This document shows, piece by piece, positions 6,976 through 14,410 of a stretch of DNA of 19,692 nucleotides. Positions within the stretch are counted from its first letter, which is position 1. Every line of letters begins with the position of its first letter. Source of the DNA: Bacillota bacterium (lineage in GTDB: Bacteria > Bacillota > Clostridia > Acetivibrionales > DTU013); assembly GCA_023433505.1 (NCBI GenBank), contig JAEZCO010000061.1, positions 1-19,692 on the forward strand. The letters run 5' to 3'. The notes beneath the pieces are model-generated. The model did not search any database and was not told the DNA's origin. It saw nothing but the letters and a program-made list of their open reading frames with translations. A program made the position numbers and the translations under genes.

Positions 6976-7134
6976 CTACTTATTGAAGAAGCTTACGCCT
7001 GATTTCAGAACAGTTGCAAATGCACCTCCTGCTCCAGTTCCTTTTACATCAACACTATAAATATTGGTATAAAATTCTTTGCGCCTTTCATCATAAATAT
7101 AGGAACTTGCACATTTTGAAGGAAGCCTATCCAG
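6976..7134 (-). pseudogene. Protein C-terminal remnant, possibly PfkB-family sugar kinase
   Basis: A 52-codon stretch without a start reads RLPSKCASSYIYDERRKEFY and then VDVKGTGAGGAFATVLKSG to a TAG at 6976. The VDVKGTGAGGAF piece resembles the VDTTGAGDAF signature of PfkB/ribokinase-type kinases, with the catalytic Asp changed to Gly. This identification is tentative. The frame is interrupted by TGA at 7135-7137, and family-like residues (YYGKYRLL) may continue upstream of it. It looks like a decayed gene end left between the DUF5050 gene and the two-component operon. Confidence 0.3.
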
Positions 7135-7196
7135 TCATAGTAGCCTGTACTTGCCATAGTACATGGAAAAAATACTGATTGTTCCAGATATTTATC

Positions 7197-7325
7197 AACG
7201 GGAAGTTAGCCAAAACAGATAAACATCCAGAGTTTCAAAAAATGGTGGCAATGGCAAAGAGGCCAAACGCCATCATTGTCCACAAAATCCACCGCTTCAG
7301 CAGAAATAGGGATAATTACGCTCAA
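7197..7325 (+). pseudogene. Serine recombinase (resolvase) fragment
   Basis: The plus-strand frame reads KTDKHPEFQKMVAMAKRPNA and then IIVHKIHRFSRNRDNYAQ. This matches the region of large and small serine recombinases around the IxVHKxDRFSRN motif, which carries conserved Asp and Arg residues of the catalytic domain. Here the usual Asp is His (KIHRF), and a few residues are missing after AKRP. The N-terminal nucleophile serine segment and all C-terminal DNA-binding parts are absent. An upstream TGA at 7176-7178 closes the frame. It is a relic of a mobile element in the gap between two unrelated gene blocks. Confidence 0.5.
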
Positions 7326-7461
7326 GAGCAAAGAGGAAACCATGATAAGCAAAAGATGAACCGGCTTTCGACTAATTGCAGCATCATTTTGCAATTGCTT
7401 TGTTTCCAACAAATTACTATAATGGTTGTATGTTCTTGCTGTAAATTAGATATGATATTGA

Positions 7462-7490
7462 TTGACCGCAATAAAGTGAAGGAATATAAT
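7462..7490 (+). promoter_or_regulatory. Sigma-A-type promoter for the two-component/mgl operon
   Basis: TTGACC (7462-7467), a 17-bp spacer and a perfect TATAAT (7485-7490) form a near-consensus housekeeping promoter. Transcription would start about 7497 and leave a leader of about 67 nt before the response regulator. No attenuator-like hairpin stands out in the leader. Confidence 0.8.
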
Positions 7491-7563
7491 TACTTATAAA
7501 GACAAGAAAGGCTATTTTTTCAAAACAATCCTCCAGAGCAAATATCAGGTAAAGGAGTCGATT

Positions 7564-9243
7564 ATGTATAAGCTGCTGTTAGTAGACGATGAGGAAGAGG
7601 TTCGTAAAGGCATCCTGCAAAAAATCGAATGGGAAACCTACGGTTTTGAAATAGCCGGCGAAGCAGAAAACGGAAAAGATGCTTTGGAGATCGCGGAACG
7701 AACCATCCCCGATATTGTTATAACAGATATCAAAATGCCTTTCATGGATGGATTGACGCTTTCCGAACTTCTGAAAGAAAAAATTTCTACAGTCAGAATC
7801 ATTATCCTGACTGGATTTGATGAGTTTGAATATGCCCAGAAGGCAGTAAGGCTGAATTTGGCTGAGTATGTTTTAAAGCCGGTTTCCTCTATCGAACTTC
7901 TGGATGTCCTGATAAAGGTCAAAAAACAAATTGACGATGAGGTGGCACAGAAAAGAGACCTTCAGATTCTAAAGGAGTATTATGTAAAAAATCTTCCGGT
8001 CCTGAGAGAAAAATTTCTCAGTGTCCTGGTCTCAAGCATAATGAATCAAAATGAAATCCAGGAAAAAATGGATAGTTACAAGCTGGACTTGAATGGAACC
8101 GGCTTTATAGTATCCTTGATCAGTATTGACTACCATAAAATGGGTATAAATGGATGGAATTACAGGAAGACAGATTCCACCGGCCCATGTTCTGACTGCC
8201 CCGAAGACAAGGAACTCCTCAAATATGCTGTGCTGAATATCGCGGATGAAATAGCTGTAAAGTATAAATCCGGGATCGTGTTCATGAATAATGACTATAT
8301 CGTCCTGTTGTCCGTTTCCGGTGAAAACGACAGGGAAACGATCATGAAAACGACTATGCTGTCGCTGGAGGAAATACGTCAGAGCATTGAAAAATATCTG
8401 GATTTTACTGTAACAATAGGTATCGGTTCATTTTGCAGTGAGATTGCCAACGTAAGACAATCCTACAAGGATGCGGTTACAGCTATGGATTACCGGGTGG
8501 TTATAGGGAATAACCGTATAATCTGTATAGATGATGTGGAACCTCAAAACTCCAATAAGGTATTATTCAATGAATTGAAAGAGCACTCTCTCGTCACCAG
8601 TATAAAGGTCGGTACTGAAAAGGAAATCAAAGAGGCAATCGAGAGTCTCTTTGATGAAATAATCGGATTGAAAGCATCTTTCATCGACTACCAGTTATAT
8701 ATGCTCGAAATACTGACAATAATATTGAAAACCGCCAGGGATTTGGACATAAATATTTCAAACGTTTTTGCCCGCGACTGCGACTTGTTCGTTGAGCTGC
8801 GTAACTTCACTGACATTCAGGCTGCAAAGGCCTGGATCATCGGAATTTGTATTAAAATTTCCGGTTATATATCCAGAGACAGGCAGAATACCTATTACCA
8901 GCTTGTTCAAAATGCCCGGGATTTTATCAGCAAACACTTTTGTGAACGCGATTTAACCATCGACAGAGTTTGCAAACACCTTCATATTAGTGCCACTTAC
9001 TTTAGTACGATATTCAAGAAGGAAACGAAGGTCACTTTCACAAATTATCTTATGCAGTTAAAGATGGACGCAGCAAAGGAACTGCTGAGGTCTACCGATC
9101 TTAAATCCTTTGAAATTTCAGATAGAATCGGGTTTTCTGAACCGAACTACTTCAGCTACTGCTTCAAAAAAAATTTCAATGTCTCTCCGACGGAATACCG
9201 AAACAGCCTGAAGCTTAACTTGAACAAGGAGATACAACCTTGA
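7564..9243 (+). CDS. YesN-like response regulator with AraC-type DNA-binding domain
   Basis: A 559-residue transcription regulator. Residues 1 to about 125 are a receiver domain: acidic pocket D8/D9, phospho-acceptor D55 in DIVITDIKMP, the switch Thr in IIILTGF, and Lys in YVLKP. The middle, about 130-440, is the variable linker usual for YesN proteins, including IGIGSFCSEIANVRQSYKDA. The C-terminal 100 residues hold two AraC/XylS helix-turn-helix motifs: LTIDRVCKHLHISATYFSTI, then a second ending NYFSYCFKKNFNVSPTEYR. AAAGGAG lies 8 nt before the ATG. It is transcribed from the promoter at 7462-7490 and its stop overlaps the kinase start (TTGA). Phosphorylation by the kinase should activate the downstream sugar-binding and mgl genes; this target is inferred from position. 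Confidence 0.92.
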   Translation: MYKLLLVDDEEEVRKGILQKIEWETYGFEIAGEAENGKDALEIAERTIPDIVITDIKMPFMDGLTLSELLKEKISTVRIIILTGFDEFEYAQKAVRLNLAEYVLKPVSSIELLDVLIKVKKQIDDEVAQKRDLQILKEYYVKNLPVLREKFLSVLVSSIMNQNEIQEKMDSYKLDLNGTGFIVSLISIDYHKMGINGWNYRKTDSTGPCSDCPEDKELLKYAVLNIADEIAVKYKSGIVFMNNDYIVLLSVSGENDRETIMKTTMLSLEEIRQSIEKYLDFTVTIGIGSFCSEIANVRQSYKDAVTAMDYRVVIGNNRIICIDDVEPQNSNKVLFNELKEHSLVTSIKVGTEKEIKEAIESLFDEIIGLKASFIDYQLYMLEILTIILKTARDLDINISNVFARDCDLFVELRNFTDIQAAKAWIIGICIKISGYISRDRQNTYYQLVQNARDFISKHFCERDLTIDRVCKHLHISATYFSTIFKKETKVTFTNYLMQLKMDAAKELLRSTDLKSFEISDRIGFSEPNYFSYCFKKNFNVSPTEYRNSLKLNLNKEIQP

Positions 9244-11009
9244 AGACGGGCATGTTTGAGCGAATCAGGTCTGCAGCGGTAATGCTGATTAATCCCTTAA
9301 AAGTGAGAAGCATACAGTTCATCATAACTGTATCATTTATATTTGTGACTATTCTTGCCACGCTCTTTGTCGGTTTAACCCTTTATAATAAATTCACAAG
9401 AACCGCAGAGCTGAATGCATCAATTAATACACAGCAGATCATAGAGCAGGTGGATTTGAACCTGATCCATTACCTTAAGAATATGATGGAAATTTCAGAT
9501 CTTATCAACTTTAAGATCTATATCAACCAAAATGATATGAACAGCAGATTTTCAGAACAATTGAATGCCTTTCTAAAAACCAGGAGTGATATCGTTTCAC
9601 TTGCCATTTTTTCAAACAATGGCGACCTGATTGCAGGGGCTCCGCTTTCATATCTGAAAAGTAACGCAGGCGTCGTTGAACAGTACTGGTATAAAATTGC
9701 CATGGAAAAACCCAATTCTTTGTTTTTTTCCACTCCGCATGTGCAGAATTTATTCAAGGGACAACATAACTGGGTTGTATCTCTTAGCAGGAATATTACT
9801 TTTTACAGAATGGAAGAAGGTATCCATGGTGTGCTTCTGGTGGATATGAATTTCAAGGCCATTGATGATTTATGCGGAAAGGTGAGCCTCGGAAAGAAAG
9901 GTTATATTTATATCATAGATCAGTACGGAAGCATCATATACCATCCACAGCAGCAATTGATCTACGCAGGACTGAAGGAAGAAAAGACTTCAAGTGTACT
10001 GCAGCATTCGGATGGGAGCTTCATTGATAACAGTTATACTGATAAAAAGCTGATTACAATAAAAACTGTAGACTATACCGGATGGAAAATCGTCGGTGTT
10101 TCCAATCTGGATGAAATTGTTACAAGCAAAAGTGCAATAGGCAATTTTGTTTTACTGGTCCTTTTCTTTGGGATACTGTTTGTTGCTTCGGTATCAGCTT
10201 TTATTTCGTCTAAGATTTCTCAGCCGATAAAGAGGCTGGAGAAGAGTATGAGGCTGGTTGAACAGGGAAATTTCGACATAAATGTGGATGTTAAGGGAGA
10301 GGATGAAGTCGTTCAATTGTCGAAATCCTTCAACTTAATGGTTTCCAGGATAAGGGTCCTGAGGGATCAGATTGTGGAAGAACAGGAAGCCAAACGGAAA
10401 AGTGAACTGGATGCCCTGCAGGCGCAAATAAATCCGCACTTTTTGTACAATACCCTGGATTCCATCGTGTGGATGGCGGAGAACGGAAAAAGCCGGGGGG
10501 TGATAACCATGGTTACAGCCCTGGCAAGACTTTTCCGTATCAGCATAAGCAAAGGGGAAAATTTTATAACAATACAGGAAGAGCTTGAACATGCAAAAAA
10601 TTACCTTATTATTCAAGACATCAGGTACAAGAACAAGTTTAAATATCGAATTGAAGCCCAGGCAGAAATCCTGGGCTACAAGACCTTAAAGCTGATTCTT
10701 CAGCCAATTATTGAAAATTCCATCTATCACGGCATCGAATATATGGTAGATGAAGGATTGATTGACATCACTGTTTCGCAGATAGACGACAGGGTCCTTC
10801 TAAAGGTTTCAGACAATGGGCTCGGAATGTCTCCCAAGATCCTGGAAAATCTTCTTTCCACTGAGCCTTCAAGCACTTCCGGGGTAGGAATCAAAAATGT
10901 TAATGAAAGAATACAGCTATCTTTCGGCAAGAAATATGGGATCCAAGTGGAAAGCGAACTTGAGTCGGGTACCACCGTTAGTATATGGCTGCCAGTGATG
11001 AGGGAGTGA
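9240..11009 (+). CDS. YesM-like sensor histidine kinase (Cache-HAMP-His_kinase-HATPase)
   Basis: A 589-residue membrane kinase. TM1 is at about 26-49 (FIITVSFIFVTILATLFVG). An extracellular double-Cache-like domain spans about 50-295 (GYIYIIDQYGSIIYHP, then YTGWKIVGVSN). TM2 is at about 304-325, HAMP at about 326-378 (SQPIKRLEKSM), and the His_kinase domain has phospho-acceptor H400 in QINPHFLYNTLDSI. The ATPase domain has N493 in QPIIENSIYHG, then DNGLGM, GVGIKNVNERI and ESGTTVSIWLP. This is the LytS/YesM class. TTG was taken as the start because AAGGAG lies 8 nt upstream and overlaps the regulator stop; ATG at 9252 would leave 20 nt. The adjacent binding lipoprotein may present ligand to the Cache domain. 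Confidence 0.92.
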   Translation: MKTGMFERIRSAAVMLINPLKVRSIQFIITVSFIFVTILATLFVGLTLYNKFTRTAELNASINTQQIIEQVDLNLIHYLKNMMEISDLINFKIYINQNDMNSRFSEQLNAFLKTRSDIVSLAIFSNNGDLIAGAPLSYLKSNAGVVEQYWYKIAMEKPNSLFFSTPHVQNLFKGQHNWVVSLSRNITFYRMEEGIHGVLLVDMNFKAIDDLCGKVSLGKKGYIYIIDQYGSIIYHPQQQLIYAGLKEEKTSSVLQHSDGSFIDNSYTDKKLITIKTVDYTGWKIVGVSNLDEIVTSKSAIGNFVLLVLFFGILFVASVSAFISSKISQPIKRLEKSMRLVEQGNFDINVDVKGEDEVVQLSKSFNLMVSRIRVLRDQIVEEQEAKRKSELDALQAQINPHFLYNTLDSIVWMAENGKSRGVITMVTALARLFRISISKGENFITIQEELEHAKNYLIIQDIRYKNKFKYRIEAQAEILGYKTLKLILQPIIENSIYHGIEYMVDEGLIDITVSQIDDRVLLKVSDNGLGMSPKILENLLSTEPSSTSGVGIKNVNERIQLSFGKKYGIQVESELESGTTVSIWLPVMRE

Positions 11010-11013
11010 ATGT

Positions 11014-12000
11014 ATGAAAACAAGCAAAGTGATATTCCAATCATTGATAACACTGATAGTAACGCTCCTTCTCCTTATCCTTCCCTCCTGTTCCGGAAAT
11101 GTGGAGATCAAAAACCTGGAAATAAAAAAAAATATCTCTATTATCGTAAAAATGAAGGACAGTGATTACTGGAAGACCATCAAAATGGGCGCTGATGCCG
11201 CTGCAAAAGAGTTCAACATCGATGTTCGTTTTTCAGCTCCTAATGAGGAAGTCGATATAAAAGGACAGGTGGATATGGTTGAACATGCCATTAAACAAAA
11301 AACCGATGCACTTATTCTTGCCGCAAGCGACTATGAAGCATTAGCCAAAGTTACCGAAAAAGCATACAATGCAGGAATCCCTGTCATTGCAATCGATTCA
11401 GAATTGAACAGTAAAAAGATACTCAGTTTTATTGCAACAGATAATCGTGATGCAGGCAGAAAAGCGGCTGCCGAGCTGGTAAAGGTGGCCGGAGACAATT
11501 GCAGGGTTGCGGTTATGAGTTCCGTTAAAGGTACGGGTAATGCACGACAGAGAGAGGAAGGCATAGATGAAGTGCTTGCCAAATATCCTCACGTAAAAAT
11601 TGTTGCTAAGGAATATTGCAGCTCCAATGTTGATATTGCCCGGGAACTTACAAATAAGATCCTTTCCGGAAAAGTCAAGGCCGACGCATTCATCGCCTTG
11701 AATGACATGTCCTCCATAGGAGTTGCCGAAGCCGTGAAACAAATGGCACTTACCAGCAAGGTAAAGGTGATTGCCTTTGATAGTACACCCGAGGAGATTG
11801 ACTATCTGGAGGAGGACGTCATCCAGACAACCATTGTTCAGAACCCTTTCAATATGGGATACCTCAGTGTGAAATATGCGGTTGATGCAATAAATGGAGA
11901 GATTATCCCCGACCGCATAGATACGGGTGCTAAAATCATAAATAAAGGCAACTTGTATCTGACGGAAAACCAAAAATTACTGTTCCCATTCGTAAAATAG
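11014..12000 (+). CDS. Sugar-binding lipoprotein, probable sensing partner of the kinase
   Basis: A 328-residue RbsB-type periplasmic-binding-protein fold (Peripla_BP_4). Residues 1-26 are a lipoprotein signal with lipobox LPSC (Cys26). The two lobes are visible as ISIIVKMKDSDYWKTIKMGA, then TDALILAASDYEALAKV, then GIPVIAIDSEL, then RVAVMSSVKGTGNARQREEG, then ADAFIALNDMSSIGVAEAV and IAFDSTPEEID. It starts 4 nt after the kinase stop, with GGGAG 7 nt upstream. In clostridia such RR-kinase-binding-protein sets form three-component sensors, for example XylFII-LytS/YesN for xylose. Here the binding protein probably feeds ligand state to the kinase instead of a transporter, which is inference. No permease follows directly. 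A role as an additional transport binding protein cannot be excluded. Confidence 0.88.
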   Translation: MKTSKVIFQSLITLIVTLLLLILPSCSGNVEIKNLEIKKNISIIVKMKDSDYWKTIKMGADAAAKEFNIDVRFSAPNEEVDIKGQVDMVEHAIKQKTDALILAASDYEALAKVTEKAYNAGIPVIAIDSELNSKKILSFIATDNRDAGRKAAAELVKVAGDNCRVAVMSSVKGTGNARQREEGIDEVLAKYPHVKIVAKEYCSSNVDIARELTNKILSGKVKADAFIALNDMSSIGVAEAVKQMALTSKVKVIAFDSTPEEIDYLEEDVIQTTIVQNPFNMGYLSVKYAVDAINGEIIPDRIDTGAKIINKGNLYLTENQKLLFPFVK

Positions 12001-12071
12001 TAAGGCCTTCCTTTATTCCTATCCATTCTCCCAGGAAACTCAGAATAATTTTAATAAGATTGTGTAGCATT

Positions 12072-12102
12072 TTGTATTAAAAACTAAAGCAAATGATATT
12101 AG
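12072..12102 (+). promoter_or_regulatory. Possible weak promoter for the sugar-binding/mgl genes
   Basis: The 167-nt gap before the second binding protein is AT-rich and holds TTGTAT (12072-12077) and TATTAG (12097-12102) with a 19-bp spacer. Both hexamers are weak and the spacer is long, as expected for a promoter needing an activator such as the upstream YesN-like regulator. No clear operator repeat or terminator is visible in the gap. Confidence 0.25.
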
Positions 12103-12167
12103 TATTAAAGTGCCGATATGGTCGTGCACATAACATCGAAGTTATTTCAAACAAGAGGAGCAGGTGT

Positions 12168-13193
12168 ATGATTAATAAGAAACGCATTGTTTCATTGGCC
12201 CTGGCAACCATTTTACTACTGACCATACTGGCAGGTTGCTCCGGTTCCAAAGCCAATCCTTCCCCAACTGGCGATTCCTCAAGGGAGTTTGAGGGAATTA
12301 AGATTATTTTTTTCACCGGCGGTGGTGAAGGAGATTCTTTTTCTTCCGTTGTCTATAATGGTGCAATGGCGGCGGAGAAGGACCTGGGTTGCAGCGTGGA
12401 ATATGTATTTTCCCAATGGCAGCCGGATAAAATGATAGAACAGTTTAGGGATGCGATTGCAAAAAAACCGGATGGTATCGCCATAATGGGCCATCCTGGT
12501 GATACGGCCCTCTCACCCTTGATTGATGAGGCAGAATCGAAAGGCATTATTATAACAAGTCAGAATGCCACCTTGCCGAAGAACGAAGAAAAGTATACAG
12601 CTAAAGGATTCGGCTATGTGGGACAGGAGATATATGCTTCCGGAGTCATGCTCGCCAAGGGCTCGGTAGCACGTTCCAACCTGAAGAGCGGTGACAGGGC
12701 ACTGGTCTGGGGACTTCTCGGCAAGGAAAGCAGAGGAGAGCGGACAAAAGGCTGCATTGATGCACTTGTTGAATTGGGGATAACGGTAGACTACCTGGAA
12801 ATATCGGATGAAATCAATGGCGATGCATCCCTGGGCACACCTGCAATAACAGGATATATCGCAAAGCATCCAGATGTGAAACTAATCATTATGGATCACG
12901 GAAGTTTGACTGCAAAAGCTGGAACATATATAAAAGCTGCCAAAAAAAAGCCCGGCGAAATCTTTGTGGCAGGATTTGATCTGAGTGCGGCAACGGTTAA
13001 AGAAATCAAGGATGGTTGGATCGGATGCATTTTGGACCAGCAGCCCTGGCTGCAGGGATACCTGCCCATACTCCAGATATGTCTGTCAAAGAAGTATGGA
13101 TTTTCAGGGCTTCACATAGATACCGGCGCAGCGTTGATCGACAAGAACAATGTAAACTTTGCCGCACCGTTGGCGGAAAAAGGAATCCGGTAG
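12168..13193 (+). CDS. Sugar ABC transporter substrate-binding lipoprotein
   Basis: A 341-residue Peripla_BP_4 protein. The signal peptide MINKKRIVSLALATILL ends in lipobox LAGC (Cys24), followed by a Ser/Pro linker. Fold markers are IIFFTGGGEGDSFSSVVYNG, then AIAKKPDGIAIMGHPGD, then SPLIDEAESKGIIITSQ, then a second lobe with RALVWGLLGKESRGERTKG and GEIFVAGFDLSAATVKEIKD. It is only distantly like the lipoprotein before it and unlike MglB, so it should bind a different ligand or state. The ATG at 12168 was chosen because GAGGAG lies 7-8 nt upstream and the signal peptide starts there. It is followed after 58 nt by mglB, so it probably supplies a second substrate to the MglAC transporter, or a second sensory input. 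Confidence 0.88.
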   Translation: MINKKRIVSLALATILLLTILAGCSGSKANPSPTGDSSREFEGIKIIFFTGGGEGDSFSSVVYNGAMAAEKDLGCSVEYVFSQWQPDKMIEQFRDAIAKKPDGIAIMGHPGDTALSPLIDEAESKGIIITSQNATLPKNEEKYTAKGFGYVGQEIYASGVMLAKGSVARSNLKSGDRALVWGLLGKESRGERTKGCIDALVELGITVDYLEISDEINGDASLGTPAITGYIAKHPDVKLIIMDHGSLTAKAGTYIKAAKKKPGEIFVAGFDLSAATVKEIKDGWIGCILDQQPWLQGYLPILQICLSKKYGFSGLHIDTGAALIDKNNVNFAAPLAEKGIR

Positions 13194-13210
13194 ATTAACT
13201 TCCTAATTTG

Positions 13211-13229
13211 TATGTTGTGATTCAACATA
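13211..13229. repeat. Perfect 7-bp hairpin ahead of mglB
   Basis: TATGTTG (13211-13217) and CAACATA (13223-13229) form a perfect stem with a 5-nt loop, 23 nt before the mglB start. An A-run and not a T-run follows, so it is not a terminator. It may be an mRNA 5'-end stabiliser after processing, or an operator half-site pair. Confidence 0.4.
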
Positions 13230-13251
13230 AATAAAAAAACGGAGGGAAAAA

Positions 13252-14331
13252 ATGAAAAAACTAGTTGTAATTATCCTTGCTCTCACCATGCTCCTCTCGG
13301 CTTGCGGAACTGCCGCCCCCAAAGCTACGGACAACGCTACGACTGCCGCTGCTGTTGGTGCTACCACTGCTGCTGCAAGCAAACCTTTGAAGATCGGTGT
13401 TCTTGTTTGGAAGTTCAGTGATGCATACGGCTCCACAGTCCGCCAGGCAATGACCAAATATGCGGAAGAGCTCGGAAAAGCAAAAGGCATAACTGTTGAA
13501 CTTGACATGCAGGACGCCAATGACAACCAGACCACCCAGAATGACCAATGTGATACGCTCCTTGCCAAGGGAATAGACCTCCTTGTTATTAACCTTGCAA
13601 CGGATGGAGCTGCACAAGCTCTCGTCGACAAGGCAAAGGCAAAGAACGTACCTGTGCTGTTCTACAACAAAGAGCCTACAGACAGCAAAACACTTGTCCC
13701 GGCAGCAAACAGCATCTTCATCGGAACAAAGCCTGAAGAAGCCGGCGTCATGCAAGGTGAGATCTTTGCAGAGCAATGGGCTGCCAACAAGGCTTGGGAC
13801 CGGAACGGTGACGGTGTTTGCCAATACCTGATGTTCAAAGGACAAGCCGATAATATCGAAGCAATCGCACGTACCAAATACTCCATTGACACCGCTGTTG
13901 CAAAAGGTGTTAGTATGAAGCTTGCAAGCCCTGATATCTATGTCTGCGACTGGGATACCGCAAAAGCTCAGGACACAATGACTGCTGCCTGGGCAAGTGT
14001 CGGTAAGAATGTAGAAGCTATTTTCTGTAATAACGACGGTATGGGCATTGGTGTTATCGCTGCTCTCAATCAGGTAAACTACAATATGGGTGACCAGACT
14101 AAGAATTACATCCCTGTTTATGGTGTTGACGCCACGGATGAAGCTATGGCTGCAATATCAGCAGGCAAGATGTCCGGTACAGTCAAGCAGGACGGCGATG
14201 CAATGGGTAAAGCTGTTGTAGAGCTTGCTATCAACGGAGCCCAAAAGATAGGCTGGCTCGACGGAACCACCTACAAGATGGCTGATGACGGTTACTCAAT
14301 CCGTATACCCTATGCCAAGATAACGAAATAA
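13252..14331 (+). CDS. mglB: Galactose/glucose-type ABC transporter substrate-binding lipoprotein MglB
   Basis: A 359-residue lipoprotein (lipobox LSAC, Cys18) with an Ala/Thr-rich linker to about residue 43, then the MglB fold: KIGVLVWKFSDAYGSTVRQA, then VPVLFYNKEP, the calcium loop DRNGDGVCQ with partner E255, CNNDGMGIG, and VYGVDATDEAM. Against E. coli MglB as recalled, sugar contacts D14, N91, R158, W183, N211 and D236 are kept (D57, N139, R207, W234, N261, D293). In contrast, H152, D154 and N256 align with N201, E203 and Q313, and F16 with Y59. So a sugar of galactose/glucose size is likely but specificity may differ. A strong GGAGGG lies before the ATG. It leads the mglBAC set and is followed by a terminator-like hairpin. 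Confidence 0.93.
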   Translation: MKKLVVIILALTMLLSACGTAAPKATDNATTAAAVGATTAAASKPLKIGVLVWKFSDAYGSTVRQAMTKYAEELGKAKGITVELDMQDANDNQTTQNDQCDTLLAKGIDLLVINLATDGAAQALVDKAKAKNVPVLFYNKEPTDSKTLVPAANSIFIGTKPEEAGVMQGEIFAEQWAANKAWDRNGDGVCQYLMFKGQADNIEAIARTKYSIDTAVAKGVSMKLASPDIYVCDWDTAKAQDTMTAAWASVGKNVEAIFCNNDGMGIGVIAALNQVNYNMGDQTKNYIPVYGVDATDEAMAAISAGKMSGTVKQDGDAMGKAVVELAINGAQKIGWLDGTTYKMADDGYSIRIPYAKITK

Positions 14332-14332
14332 A

Positions 14333-14400
14333 TCCAGGACGGAAAAAAGTTGACGGAATCCTGGGGTGCTTGAATCACAGGTTTAGGCATCCCAGTTTTT
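14333..14400 (+). terminator. Intercistronic attenuator/terminator between mglB and mglA
   Basis: CTGGGGTGC (14361-14369) pairs with GCATCCCAG (14387-14395), a 9-bp stem with one G-U pair and a 17-nt loop, followed at once by TTTTT (14396-14400). This is an intrinsic terminator placed after mglB. A second stem, TCCAGGA (14333-14339) with TCCTGGG (14359-14365), uses the same bases as the terminator's 5' arm and would exclude it, as an antiterminator does. Partial readthrough would give more binding protein than ATPase and permease. Control by the competing stem is inference. Confidence 0.65.
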
Positions 14401-14410
14401 CTATTGGAAA

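Noticed and set aside
11398..11973. 191-codon minus-strand open frame opposite the sensing lipoprotein
   Set aside because: An antisense shadow with no ribosome binding site; the plus strand has lipobox and binding-protein motifs.
13261..13845. 194-codon minus-strand open frame opposite mglB
   Set aside because: An antisense shadow of a certain gene with no start signal or recognisable domain.
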